Positions 44,836 through 56,420 of a stretch of 64,000 nucleotides of DNA are shown piece after piece. The notes below the pieces were generated by a model. It was not told the DNA's origin and did no database searches. It was given only the letters and a program-made list of their open reading frames with translations. How positions within the stretch are numbered: position 1 is the stretch's first letter; each line of letters opens with the position of its first letter. This DNA is from Pinus tabuliformis (Eukaryota > Streptophyta > Pinopsida > Pinales > Pinaceae). The DNA lies in contig CM062816.1 in the NCBI GenBank assembly GCA_031772625.1, forward strand, positions 630,247,269-630,311,268, in the 5' to 3' direction. Made by a program: the position numbers and the translations under genes.

Positions 44836-45013
44836 TGTTGACACCTAATCTTCATGATTGGGGAATTTGTAAAATAAATAAATTAGGAATGTGAACAGTC
44901 ATCGAAAGATGAACTGAACAATCACTCCTAATTTATAAAAGAATAACATACCTATGGAATAATCACAAGAATCAGTTTTTTCTGCCTTTGGAGAGTTACT
45001 ACCTAGCCTGAAA
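44836..45013 (+). repeat. 3' LTR, copia (178 bp)
   Basis: Same length as the 5' LTR with about ten substitutions. The terminal CA is mutated to AA. Confidence 0.94.
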
Positions 45014-45018
45014 AATAT

Positions 45019-45121
45019 ATTATTGTAATGAACTTTTATCATTTTTTCTTATTAGTGTCATAACCTAAATTATCTAGCTTCTATTATAAGTACCACAAAT
45101 CAAATGAGGGATCTCTACTTT

Positions 45122-45153
<32 letters not shown>

Positions 45154-45297
45154 TTCAAAGTTGAAAACAAACTCTAAATTCATGTGTAAGACATTTTGTT
45201 TGTAGAGCAAGAAACTCTCTCTAAGTAATGATTGAGCTATTAAACCATATAGAAATTCTTGTACTAAATTTCTTTTCGTAATTCATATATATATATA

Positions 45298-45332
<35 letters not shown>

Positions 45333-46900
45333 GATATTAATATTTTTTTTGGGTATATATAGTAAATATTTTCCACATCAAAATGCATATAAAATTATGT
45401 ATATTATATTAGGCATAATTCTAGTATTCCTAGTATTGGTTTTAAATTATAAACAATGTTGCATTATATAATTCATCCATCTAAAATATATTGATTTTGT
45501 TATGTATTCATAGGAAAGTGTGCTAGATATTCCAGAAAAATATATTTTTTAGAATAGATATTATCTTTTTTGCAATGTTTTCTTATTAGAATTATTTTGG
45601 TTTCAAATTTATTATTAATAATTTATTACATAAGTTAATAGAAATAAATTTTAATTATTAGTTAATTGCACAAATTTATGAAAACATCTAAATTTAAAAA
45701 ATAAAGAGCAAGAAAATGAGGAAATCAATTACATAAATAGAGTTTCCATGTGATTTAAGATTCTAAATATAAGAGAAAGATGAAGTAGAATGTCAGGTCC
45801 ATGCTCTTTTATTTTATTTTTTTACTTATAAAAAATCGGCGGATTTCATTATGTAGTTCCTTATGACACCTTGGTGCTATTCATTACTATAACACTTTCA
45901 ACCTTTTATGTTATTCTCATGAATCCCACTTTTAGATGCACATCTCAACTATGAAACAAATACAATGGTAAAAGAATGGAACCTGGCTTTTCATATAAAT
46001 TGGGTATTTAGCATAGTGTAATAGTTGCCTAGAGTTATGGATTTTACATTATTAATCCTAAAATACAATTAAGGTTTTGAAAATTCAAACATATTCTTGA
46101 AATGAAAAATGTGTGACTAATGGAAGATAACATGGCATATCCTAGTTATCATGATGGCTAGCTTGTGGAGTTCGAATTGAAGGGATTTTCACATTATTGA
46201 AATGTTTTGATTAAATTGAATAAAAATGAGTACAAAAAAGAGTAGTCAAATTATTTTTACCCCAAAAAAATTTTGTTTGATGCTTAAAAATAGTTTAGAA
46301 CTTTTTTAGACTATCTACAAACTAGGGCCTAGCACTAAAATGGGCCTTAGAAGTTCCCATCCAAAACTTACAAGATATATGAAATTTTTTATAGTGCTAT
46401 ATTCTAGATAACACCTTCCCATTTATCAAGGAATTGGATTCCCCAAATCTTCTATTGAATTAAGGGAGGAATTTTTTTCTTGTCCTTTTCCCTTAAGTAC
46501 CATATTTATTTGAGGTGAAAGTCCTTTAAAGTGTATTTGAAAGAGGTGATTTGACCCTTGTCTGCGTCTTGCAAGGATTCTTTATCCAACATTGAAGGCT
46601 CATATAGTTTTTTGTTTTAGAAATTCACTACTAGGTAAATGGACATACATAATCAAAGACTAAGAGTATAATCATTATCAACCATATTCAAAATGATCAA
46701 ACAATACAACATTGGTCTTCTTGTCAGGGTCTTCTAGCATTTCTTTGTTCAACAACAACAAAATTCTACCTCCCAACTCGAATTGTGTCAATTTTTTCAT
46801 GATCATATTAGGCCTTATAATTGGGCCTATGACTTCTTCACTATATACTATACTTAAAACTGGATTTGTATATATATATTTTAAATATTCTCTTATAACA
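45019..46900. other. AT-rich spacer with two TA microsatellites
   Basis: About 1.9 kb of AT-rich sequence contains TA runs at 45,122-45,146 and 45,284-45,329. No gene, LTR or conserved domain was recognised. Confidence 0.6.
45284..45329. repeat. AT microsatellite
   Basis: About 46 bp of alternating AT with one interruption (tatct). Confidence 0.95.
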
Positions 46901-46932
46901 TACTCTATCAATGGTTATCCTATGAAATTTTA

Positions 46933-47264
46933 TGCAACAAGCTCACAAAATAGAAGAAAAGATAGATTGATGACTTAAAAATGATCCTCTTCGAGGGGGA
47001 AACCTCCTTTAAATTACATAAGTGACCAATTCTTGGATGATACATATAATAAGACCTCTTTGGTATAAATAGGAGTCTAAAGGGTCACAATATCATAAGA
47101 ACCTACATAACAATAATAATGTAAGAGCCCAACAATAATAATAGTGGGCTTCTATGTGGCACAACAATAACAACATGGGGGATACATGGGCACAACAATA
47201 AAAATAGGGGGATACATTAACAATAACAATAAGGGGGATACACTAGTATTATAGGGAACTAACA
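46933..47264 (-). repeat. 3' LTR of decayed gypsy element
   Basis: On the minus strand it begins TGTTAGTTCCC and aligns to 52,414-52,681. It is longer because of extra 'aacaataa'-type repeats at 47,105-47,240. Confidence 0.75.
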
Positions 47265-47590
47265 TGCCCCTCTCCTTCAAAAAATTTTCTTCCTAAATGC
47301 TTCAGTAGTCGTAGATGCTTCTATGTAAAATTCTCATCCTCTCAAGTCGAATCTTTAGCAGGTAAGTTCTTTCACTTAATGAAATACACAGAAATTAATC
47401 GATTTCATAGGTGTTGGGTTCTTGTTTCTATGACTGCTTTAGGTTCAAATATGATTTTTCCTTCTTCGTGAAGTTCTGGAAACAATATTTGAAGTGGGAA
47501 ATTGTCATCGATAACATTCTCTAAGCATGAAACATGGAAAACTGGTTGTACTCGAGAAGATGTAGGAAGCTCCAATTTGTATGCCATAGT
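47265..47590 (-). pseudogene. Integrase C-terminus and broken chromodomain
   Basis: The minus frame 47,405-47,587 has 'MAYKLELPTSSRVQPVFHVS', a block found at the C-terminus of plant gypsy integrases, then 'EPKAVIETRTQHL' before a stop. Past that stop the same frame reads 'KNLPAKDST' and ends 'FFEGEGHV' against the LTR. This is the layout of a chromodomain whose coding sequence overlaps the purine tract. Several Trp codons are now stops. Confidence 0.7.
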
Positions 47591-49159
47591 ACCAATATTT
47601 TACAACATCTTCTAAGGACCATAGTACTTGGGTGATAATTTATTATCTTTCTTAGCTTGCTTGAGGGACATTTGTTTGTCTAGTTGTAGTCACAAAAATA
47701 CTGAACCGCCTACATCAGAACTTATTTCACTTCGAAGCATATCTTCCAATTGTTTTGATTCTGCATTAGAGTGAGGTTATCATTTAAAAGTTGCAGAACT
47801 TGTTATTGACGCTTGATGTGATTTTCCATTGCTTCAACCATAGAATTTTCTCTTAAATATGATGTTAAGGATGGTGGATGATATCCATAAAGTTCCATAA
47901 ATGAGGTCATTTTTTCTGCAGTATCGAAGGAAGTACTATACCACCATTCAACTACAGGTAACTTCTTGACCCATTTTCTTTGTTTATCAGATACAAGCCA
48001 ACAAAGGTATCCTTCCAAAAATTTGTTCACTATCTCAGTTTTCCTGTAACATTGAGGATGATAAAATCAGTTATGATCTAATTCAGTACCAAGACAAGAA
48101 AATATTTTCATTCAAAAATTTCTAGTGAAAATGGGATCTTTGTCACTTGCAATAATCTTTGGGTTTTCATGTAGCTTTTGAGTTTTTTCCATAAATGTAG
48201 TATCAATTGTATTGGCTTTAAAAGGATGAGATAATGCACAAAAGTGTGCATACTTGATAATTAAATCGACAACAACCATGATGACACTCTTTCCTTCAGA
48301 CTTGGGTAAAACTGTGATAAAATCGATTAGAACCTCCTCCCAACACTGACTTGGAATGGCTACAGATTGTAGTATACCCAGGGTCTTAATTGTCTTAGCT
48401 TTATTTTGTTGTCAAACCAAACATTTTTCCCCTAACTTCTAATTATCAAATTTATGGATATCTGAAAAAATTCATTCTTGACCCTGTGATAAGGTTTTAA
48501 AAATCCTAAGTGCCCTCCTAAGGGGAAGGAATGGAATTCCAAAAAAATATTGTGTTTGAGTTGGTAATTTTACAAGGATATAAGCGATCTGTGTACCATA
48601 ATGAATCCTTTTTCCAGCTAAATGTATCATATGTACTCGGATCTTGCTGTAATTTTTGAATGAGTGTCCACACCTTTTCGTTATTCTTCCATTCATCCAT
48701 TTCCTTGGTTATCTAATCAGGTTAGATAATAGAAATGGCACAAATAATTGCTTCCACATCCTCTTCCTTTCTTGAGATTGCATATGCAACAACATTTTTC
48801 TACCCTTTTTGTAGACGATTTCAAAGCCATAACCCAACATCTTTGTGACCCATTTTTGCTACTCTTCTGAAGATAAGATTTGTTCCAAAAATTATTTAAG
48901 CCTATCATGATCTATTTTTTCTTTGAAGTGTCTTCCCATTAGGTAAGTTCGTGATTGCTTTATTACATGTAGTATTGCCAAAAATTCATTCTCATAAATA
49001 GTTTTGTGTAAATATTTTCCTTTGATTTGACAACTTTCAAAAGAAATGGGTCTTCCTTCTTACATTAAACAACTCCAATTCTATTTCCTGAGGCATCACA
49101 TTCGGTAGTAAATATTTTTTGAATTATGGTGTAGCTGAGACCCCTTTTAGGAACATTGT
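47591..49159 (-). pseudogene. Gypsy RNase H and integrase remnants
   Basis: Short frames interrupted by stops include 47,803-48,030, with an integrase-like 'GYLCWLVSDKQRKWVKKLPV' and 'WWYSTSFDTAEKMTSFMELY'. Frames at 48,472-48,700 and 48,717-48,908 lie between reverse transcriptase and integrase. Order and strand place them in RNase H to integrase; individual catalytic residues cannot be followed reliably. Confidence 0.65.
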
Positions 49160-49870
49160 CTATTCAATATGTTCAAAGGGATTAGTTACTTCTAGATTCC
49201 AAGAAAATTCATCTTTCTTCAGTAATGTTGTTAGAGTTGTTTTTATTCTCCCATAATTCGTAACAGAATTGTGATAATACCCTTTGAACCTCACAAATCC
49301 TCGAAGATGCTTTATAGTTGTGGATATTTTCCATTCCTTAATGGATTTAATTTTTTTAGGATCTAAACTAACACCCTCATGAGATACAATATGACCCAAA
49401 GATTCCACCTCGTCTACTCGAAAGAAACATTTGGAAGTTTTTTCATATAAATGTTTCTCCTCCAATAGTTTGAGAACCGTGTCAACATGTTGAACATTAT
49501 CCTTCTGAGACTTGTTGTAGATTAGTATATAATCAAAAAATACTAACACAAATTTTCTAAGGAAGGGTTGGAAAATGGAATTCATCAAACCTTGAAATGT
49601 GTAAGGTGCATTTGTAAGGCCAAAAGGCATGACCAAAAGTTCATAATTATCCTCATGAGTTTTGAATTTTATTTTCAAAATGTCTTTAATCTTCATTCTA
49701 ATTCGATGATATCCTAAATGAATATCTAGCTTGGTGAAGTAAATTTCTCCATGCAATTCATCCAACAATTCAACAATGATGGGAATGGGAAATTTATCTT
49801 TAATAGTGAGGTTGTTGAGCTCCCTATAATCTAGACACATACACCATGATCCATCCTTCTTGTGCACCAA
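49160..49870 (-). pseudogene. Gypsy reverse transcriptase with mutated active site
   Basis: A 236-codon frame with clear reverse-transcriptase blocks: 'DGSWCMCLDYRELNNLT', 'YFTKLDIHLGYHRIRM', 'LLVMPFGLTNAPYTF' and 'ESLGHIVSHEGVS'. The catalytic box reads 'FFDYILIY' (residues 111-118) instead of F-x-D-D, so the second catalytic Asp has become Tyr. Confidence 0.9.
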
Positions 49871-50198
49871 TACAACTGGAGTAGAGAAGGAACTTTGACT
49901 AGGTTAAATTTTATCATCCTCTAGCATTTATGCAACCATATGTTCAATTTCACTCTTTTGGGCATAGAGATATATGTAAGGTCTGGAGTTTGGGGGAATA
50001 CATCCTAGAATCAAATGAATATAATCATTATGATCATGAATAGGTGGAAGGCCATTGGGAGTATCAAATACCTTGGAATGATTGTCCAAGATTTTTTGGA
50101 GATGTAGAGAAATAGATGATTTCGATATCTGAATCTCTACTGAGCATAATTGTGAAATTACACCTTGTTGTTATTTCTTCAAAATACTTTTCATGTTA

Positions 50199-50648
50199 TT
50201 AGAGATGATTGTCTTTACTAGTTTCACTGTGATACCCCTTAATCGAACTTCCTTTCCTTCCCAAAAAAAAATTCAAGAAGATTTCTTGAAAATTAAAATC
50301 TATAATCCCCAAAGATTGGAACCATTGGACTCCTAGTACAACATCATCACGACCCATTATAATGGAAAAAATTTGCGTATTCAATATATATTCCGCCATG
50401 GTTATGTTGAAATTATGGAAATTTCCAATGAAGTTTATAGTTCCTCTATTTTCAAACATCACTTGACACTCTGGTGCTAGATAAAGGAATAAATTCAATT
50501 CCTTATCTATCTTACAATGAATAAAATTATGGGTACTACCCAAATCAATCAACTCTATTACATTTTTCTTCTTGATATATCCTTCTATCTTGAGATTTTG
50601 ATGAGTTGTAATTCCTACCAATGCATTACAAGATATGTCCGGGTTCAT
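50199..50648 (-). pseudogene. Gypsy aspartic protease remnant
   Basis: A 149-codon frame with 'VIELIDLGSTHNFIHCKI', the retropepsin motif in which the usual D-S/T-G is D-L-G. It continues into 'DVVLGVQWFQSLG', the second conserved protease block. It is followed downstream by the reverse-transcriptase region after a gap with stops (49,871-50,198). Confidence 0.8.
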
Positions 50649-51535
50649 TTCTTCTTTCTTTGGGGTTGGTTCCTGATGTATATCCCCCTCTGTTGATGTT
50701 TCTTATTCATTTTCTTCCTTATCTTCACAATATATGTAGAATAATTTATTCTCAGCACACTTATGAAATTTATTGTATATCCTATCACAACTATAACAAA
50801 TCCCTTTTTCTCTTTTTTCCTCCAATTGTTGTGGCATCAACATTGTAGGTTATGGAAGGCTATGAGCAACAACACTTCCATTTTTATAGTTGTGAGTGGT
50901 AGACTTCCTTATTGCCATAATTTTTCTTTCAACTTTTCTTTCCACCTTGAATGTCTTCTCCGATGAATCAAGTTCCCAAAGGTGAACCTCATTTTGGATG
51001 TTATCCTTCAAACTCCATATGAAGACATAAATATTATGCTCCTCTCGAATATCTTTTACCCTGATATTCATTTTTTAGAAGTCCTCAATGTGCTCCGCCA
51101 TTGTACCCTTTTGTTTGAGATTTATCAATCGGCTAAAGAAGGTGTTGCTCTTTGTATCCACATAATGTGCTATCATTTCCTCTGTAAAAATTGACCAAGT
51201 GACAAGTTTTTTATGAGAAAAAATCCACTGATATGACACAAACTAATTGGGTTGTAAATATAAATATGTGATGCATACCTTTTTTGTGTGTTGCACATCA
51301 TGGAGATCAAAATATTGTTCCATCTGTAGTATCCATGTCACAAAACGTTTTCCATAAAACTTCCTCATATCTATATTTGGAATGTGATGGTTCTTAAACC
51401 TTAAATTGGAGTCTCTAAAATCATAATTCATATTCCTTTTTTCCTTATCATGATTTTCATGGAGTACGTTGTCGCCACTAGGAAATATTTCTTGTAACAA
51501 CTTTGTCAAACCTTCCTCCAAACCTTCTTTTTTCC
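50649..51535 (-). pseudogene. Gypsy gag remnants
   Basis: A zinc-knuckle-like stretch is readable around 50,745-50,810. Frames 50,850-51,071 ('EEHNIYVFIWSLKDNIQNEV') and 51,243-51,521 ('IDMRKFYGKRFVTWILQMEQ', the gag 'P.F.G..P..W....E.YF' block) follow. Stops and frameshifts separate them. Confidence 0.75.
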
Positions 51536-52413
51536 TTTAATTTTTCTCTCTAAACCATGCATCTTAGCTTCCAATTCATTTTTGGTTACTCTTTGTGAGA
51601 GAAAAATTTGTTGCAATCGGTCTCATATTTTTGATATATCATGTTGCAATTATTTCTCTTCATGAGTCATAGTAGAGCTTTATGAGGGCTTAAGGGGTGT
51701 AGAGTTATTTTTCTTTGGATAAATTTTAGAACCAAATACTAATATCTATGCTTCAATATGCCCTTTAAATCACTTAAAACTGATTTTTCAAAAAAAAGTT
51801 ATGGAAAATTTTAAAAAATAGACATTTTTTCTTGCATTTTTCGGGTTCAATATTGAATCTATCGTATATTTGTAATTTAAGATATCCAAGGTCTGAAATT
51901 TTGTCCTATCGTATACCTATGAGTATTATTTCCAATTGGACAAGTGAGACTGAGATTGGATTCTTCAAAAAATAGTTATGCCCAATCTCCCACAATGACC
52001 TGATTATAGACTAATTAAGTAGAGAAAACTTGTACGGAGTTCCCCATGTCACTGTTTTGGCCTGTGGCCCTGAAAATGATACACATAAAGCTATAGTCCA
52101 TTCAGTTTTAGTCACTTTTTATGAAATTAAAATATGATTATTTTAGAGAAAGTTATGATGTTTTTCCCTAGGTCACCTGTTTGAGGTTAAATTTTGGAGC
52201 CTGTGAATTTCTTAATTTCATCAAAGCATATCTCTGAAAATATAGAGAACCAAGATCTAAAACTCATACATGAAGTTCGAAAATATTCCATCACCATGTG
52301 TGTTAAATTTCAGCCTTTAAAGCTTTGTAGAAAAAATGTTATAGAGAAAATTTCAAGATGACCTATTTGAATAAGCGAAACCCTAGAATCCAAAGCTTTA
52401 ACCCCAAATATTG
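51536..52413 (-). other. Leader of decayed gypsy element
   Basis: About 880 bp lie between gag and the 5' LTR. No tRNA-Met PBS is visible next to 52,414; the adjacent minus-strand sequence 'caatatttggggttaaagc' matches no primer I can name. Otherwise nothing was recognised. Confidence 0.5.
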
Positions 52414-52681
52414 TGAAACCAGCTAACAAAATAGAACAAAATATACATCAATGACTTAAAAATGAGCTTATTTTAGGAGTAAGCCTCCTTTATATTACAT
52501 AAACAAACAATTATTGGATGATACAAATGATAATACATCTTTGGTATATATAGGAGTCTAAGGGGTCACAATATAATTAGAGCCTACAAAACAATGATAA
52601 TGTAAACACACAACAATAACAATAGAGGGATATAATAACACTAAAAGTAAGGGTACACGCTAGTATTATAGGGACCTAACA
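52414..52681 (-). repeat. 5' LTR of decayed gypsy element (268 bp)
   Basis: On the minus strand it starts TGTTAGGTCCC at 52,681 and ends GGTTTCA at 52,414. See the 46,933-47,264 partner. Confidence 0.75.
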
Positions 52682-53109
52682 TACTCTATAAATTCTTACC
52701 CTATGAAATGTTCTATCAATCATCCTCATTGTTTATATACAACATCCAAGTCTCAAGAAAATATCCAAATTGAGCTTTGAAGTATAAGTTAGTGGTAAAG
52801 TTACAAACATGCCTACTAAATATTCTTTCATATATATCAAAATTTCTTTCCAAAGTATTTAGATACCTTTGATTTTACCATCATATATTGAACCAATTCC
52901 AGCTGAACTACTTTTTCTTTTTAATGAGTTTAAGAATGGAATGTTATCGATATGCTCAACTTGGTGTCTATATGTTCCTGAAGTCAAGTCCAAAAGGAAC
53001 TAAGAAATATGGTACCGTTATCTAAGGTGATGGTACATGACATCCCAAAGTGAACCCAGACCTATCCAAAGAACATGTTTAATACTTTTTTTCTTGTGAT
53101 GGTCTGTTT

Positions 53110-53561
53110 GTAATGTAGGAAATTACTAGGTAAGTTCCTTAGATAAAACACCAAAGGACACCGCTCACAAACAATATATAGATCAATACACCAGTATTCT
53201 TGAAGTGGTTAAAACCATCAAAGAGGGAAACAGTCCACGGCCTAAGCCAACACAACCACTTCAAGAAATTTATTAATGTAAAAGAAAGAAACTTTACATA
53301 AGCTTCTATCATGAACAATCCCCTAACAAATGACCCTCCATTCTCTTTAAATAGAGATCATGAACCAATCCAGTGTTAATCCATGGATCAAGTGTCGATA
53401 ATATCAAGGAGAGAATGAACTATCAGATCACTTCATGTCTAGAACATATTGTGATTGTCAGATTCTAACTTGCAAAAAAGTACATACTAAAGAAACATAC
53501 TTTATATAACTATACACTAGACCAAGTTGTACTTAATTATTTCCTATGTGTCGGAATATCA
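53110..53561 (-). repeat. Probable 3' LTR of truncated copia element
   Basis: A purine tract, read on the minus strand as 'taaggggggacgcta' (about 53,562-53,576), abuts sequence starting TGATATTCC at 53,561, as a PPT and 3' LTR would. The distal end near 53,110 is a guess. No second copy is present. Confidence 0.45.
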
Positions 53562-56420
53562 TAGCGTCCCCCCTTAAGAAAAGTTTGGCATTGGATTGAA
53601 GGATGTAAAAAGATGACACAGTAGGAGAAGGAAGGAGGCATTAGAGCCTATCCCACCTTAGTGAAAACTTCCTAAACTCCAACCATAAATTGAAGTTTAG
53701 TAAAATTCACCTCTATGAGAGCCTTTGTAAGGATGTCTCCAACTTGATCATCAGTTGAGCAATATTTAACTTCAAGAACATGATCATGAATGAGCTTTCT
53801 AATGAAGTGAATGTGTAGTTCAATGTGTTTGATGCGCTGATATTGGGCTGTATCTTTTCATATTTGAATGACACTTTGATTATCACACCAAAGTGTAGTA
53901 AGATGTTGTTGCTAAAAACCAAACTTTGACAGGATCTCACGGAGCCACAGGGCTTCCTTACTAGCTTCAACGTCGCCATGATACTCTACTTCTGCTGAAG
54001 AAATAGAAATGGAACTTTGTTTCTTGCAAGCCCATGTAATAGGTCCAAAACCAAGAGTGAAGACATAACCTGCAGTAGACCTCTGATCGTTAGGGTCACC
54101 AGCGCAATTAGAACCAGTGAAACCAGCCAATATAGGAGATGTTTTTGCACTGTAATGAATCCCAAAATAAACTGTACCTCGAACATAACAAAGTATTCTT
54201 TTATCTTCTTTCCAACAACTTCCCTGTGGGGTTTTCATAAACTGTAAAACAAGGCCAACAACAAAGGAAATGTTAGGAGAGGTATGGGTCAAACACAAAT
54301 TTTTTCCAACAAGCTAATGGTATAAGGTTGAATCAACTCCAGGGGAAGTACAAGTGACTAAAAGTTTGGCTCCAAACTGAAAGGGATAAGGGGTTGGCTT
54401 ACAATCTTGCATGTGGAAGTGGCGTAGAAGGACACATGCATACTTGGACTGGGAAAGGGAAATACATTCTTTGGATTGCAAGACTTGAAGACGAAGAAAA
54501 TAATGCAAGTGTCCTAAGTATGCCATTTAAAACTGCTTTTTAAGGTTGGAATTCACATGGTTTATAATGTTCGGATCACTACCAGTAAGGATAAGATCAT
54601 CAACATAGAGAATAAGAATGATAAGGTACTTACCTACTTTCTTGGTGTAGATAGTACTGTCAGAATGACATCTAGAAAAGCCAGTATCTAAAAGAAAGCT
54701 ATCCATTTTTGCATACCAAGCCCAAGGGGCTTGCTTTAGACCATAAAGGAATGTCTAAAGTTGGCATGCAAGGCTAGAGTATGTTTGTATAAAGCCAGGA
54801 GGTTACAGTTCCATATAGATTTATTCATGTAAGTCCTCATGCAAGAAGGTATATTTAACATCCATTTGATGGAATTCCCATTTGAAAGAGGCAGCAATGG
54901 AAAGAAAAAGGTAGATAGAGTTCATTTTGGTAACAGGGGAGAAGGTTTCAATATAGTAAATTCCTTCAACTTGTGAAAAAACCTTAGCACAACTAATTGC
55001 TTATGCCAAAAAATTAATAATAAGTCCTTTAGATTGAAGCATACAATTAGCCATTTCCTTTAAGGTGTGATTCTTATTTTTAGCTACACCATTTTGCTGT
55101 GGAGTACATGGAACAATATGCTGCAATTGAATTCCATGCTCAGTGCAAAAGTTGATGAATTTGTTGTTAACATATTCTCCATCATTATCAGATCTTAGCT
55201 TAAGAATTTGATGTCGATATTATTTCTCAACAAAGGCCTTAAAGGCCAAGAACATGTTAAAGACTTCACTCTTTAGTTTAAAATAAGTATACCTAAGTGT
55301 GTCTGGAGAAATCATCAATGAAATTTAAGAAATACTTGTAGCCGGAGAGTGAAATAATTGGAATTGGACAACATAAATCACTATGCACAAGTTATAAAGG
55401 GGTTGACGCATGCCAAGAGGCATGTTTTTCAAAACTATCCCGATGATGTTTTCTGAGTATACATCCATAGCAAACACTATCTTTGCAAGATACCATAGGA
55501 GGACCTGTCACCATGTTTTCTTTACATAGATTTTGAAGGGAGCGATAGTTTAAGTGACCACAGCACTAATGCCAAAGTTTTCTCACTTCATCATTATGAG
55601 AAACAAATACCAAGGGATGAGTTGATGAGCCAAATTTGTTAAAATTGTACAACCTTGTAAAATCATTAGCAATTCCAGTAACTAAAATCTATCTAAGATC
55701 TATTAGGTCCCTAATTACAACATCATGAGGTGAAAATTCAACGATTTTACCTCCACCTAAATGAGTTATCTAATATACAGATAGAAGGTTGCAGGATAAG
55801 GTAGGGATACATAATACATCATTAAGTTCACTGTTGTGTAGATGAATAGTTCCAGTCCCTACAACACTAAGAGATCTATCATCACCAACATATATATTTT
55901 TGGTATTACAATTATTTAAAGAAGAAAACATGGATTTGTTTTTGGCCATGTGATAAGAAGCTCTAGAATCAATGAGACACTAATGAGAATGAGAAGAAGA
56001 AGATACATTAGTACATACTCAGACTGATATGCTTGACAACCACATGCAGAAAATGTTATTCTTGAAGATGAAATTGAAGTTGAAGAGTGCTCCAAATGGA
56101 TGCTATGCTTCTTCATTGTTCCTTCCAAGGCTTCCATCTTCTTAAAGCATTTGGATTCTAATTGGACATCATGATTACAAAATTTTCAATGTCTACCAGT
56201 CTTCTTCCCATTGTTTTTAGTTTCCTTTATCATTTTGTTGAGTTGATTTTTCATTGTGAAACTGAAATTGCTTAGGACCCTTGTTTGGTTTAGGACAATT
56301 CTTTTTAGGATGCTTCTTCTTAGGATTCCTTGAAATTGGTTGTAGTCGGCTTCTAATGCTTTCTTAGATGAGTTTCAAGTATTAATAAGACGAAGATGTA
56401 AGGTTTTTTCTTGCTCTCTT
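53562..56420 (-). mobile_element. 5'-truncated, heavily decayed copia element
   Basis: Minus-strand copia domains in order from high to low coordinate: gag tail with basic, Cys-containing sequence (about 56,100-56,420); integrase with 'LRSDNDGEY' and 'TPQQNGVAKN' (about 55,080-55,210); reverse transcriptase with 'FHQMDVKYTFLHEDLHE', 'LYGLKQAPWAWY' (about 54,690-54,890) and intact 'LYVDDLILTGSD' (about 54,570-54,620); and RNase H (53,912-54,298). The segment normally linking integrase to reverse transcriptase is missing near 55,000. No 5' LTR was found. Confidence 0.85.
53912..54526 (-). pseudogene. Copia RNase H and RT-RH junction
   Basis: Frame 54,314-54,526 ('MAYLGHLHYFLRLQVLQ', 'SQSKYACVLLRHFHMQDCK') is the tail of reverse transcriptase. 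Frame 53,912-54,298 has 'RILCYVRGTVYFGIHY', 'DPNDQRSTAGYVFTLG' and 'SSAEVEYHGDVEASKEALWL', the RNase H core with its Asp and Glu positions. The two are in different frames. Confidence 0.8.

Larger units (their letters stand above)
39037..45013 (+). mobile_element. Ty1/copia retrotransposon with very short LTRs
   Basis: A complete 5,977-bp element with 178-bp LTRs (39,037-39,214 and 44,836-45,013) and TSD AATAT (39,032-39,036 and 45,014-45,018). The PBS TGGTATCAGAGCC is at 39,215-39,227 and the PPT 'aagggggggaa' at 44,825-44,835. The domain order gag-PR-INT-RT-RH is that of Pseudoviridae/copia. The LTRs differ at about 10 of 178 positions. Stops in gag and a few frameshifts in pol make it defective. 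An unrelated antisense reading frame occupies much of the leader between PBS and gag. Confidence 0.95.
46933..52681 (-). mobile_element. Decayed Ty3/gypsy chromovirus
   Basis: The minus-strand element has LTRs at 52,414-52,681 (5') and 46,933-47,264 (3'). They are recognised by shared blocks such as 'atgacttaaaaatgag/t', 'ttggatgatac', 'taggagtcta' and 'ctagtattataggga'. The PPT, read on the minus strand, is 'gaaggagaggggca' beside 47,264. The interior holds gag, zinc knuckle, protease, reverse transcriptase, integrase and chromodomain pieces in gypsy order with many stops. LTR divergence is clearly higher than in the 19-28 kb element, so this insertion is older. The flanks carry a 32-bp imperfect direct repeat instead of a 5-bp TSD. 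Confidence 0.85.

Noticed and set aside
49160..49870. Possible endogenous pararetrovirus (caulimovirid) reverse transcriptase
   Set aside because: The element has LTRs, integrase-type and chromodomain sequence on the same strand, which places it in Ty3/gypsy.
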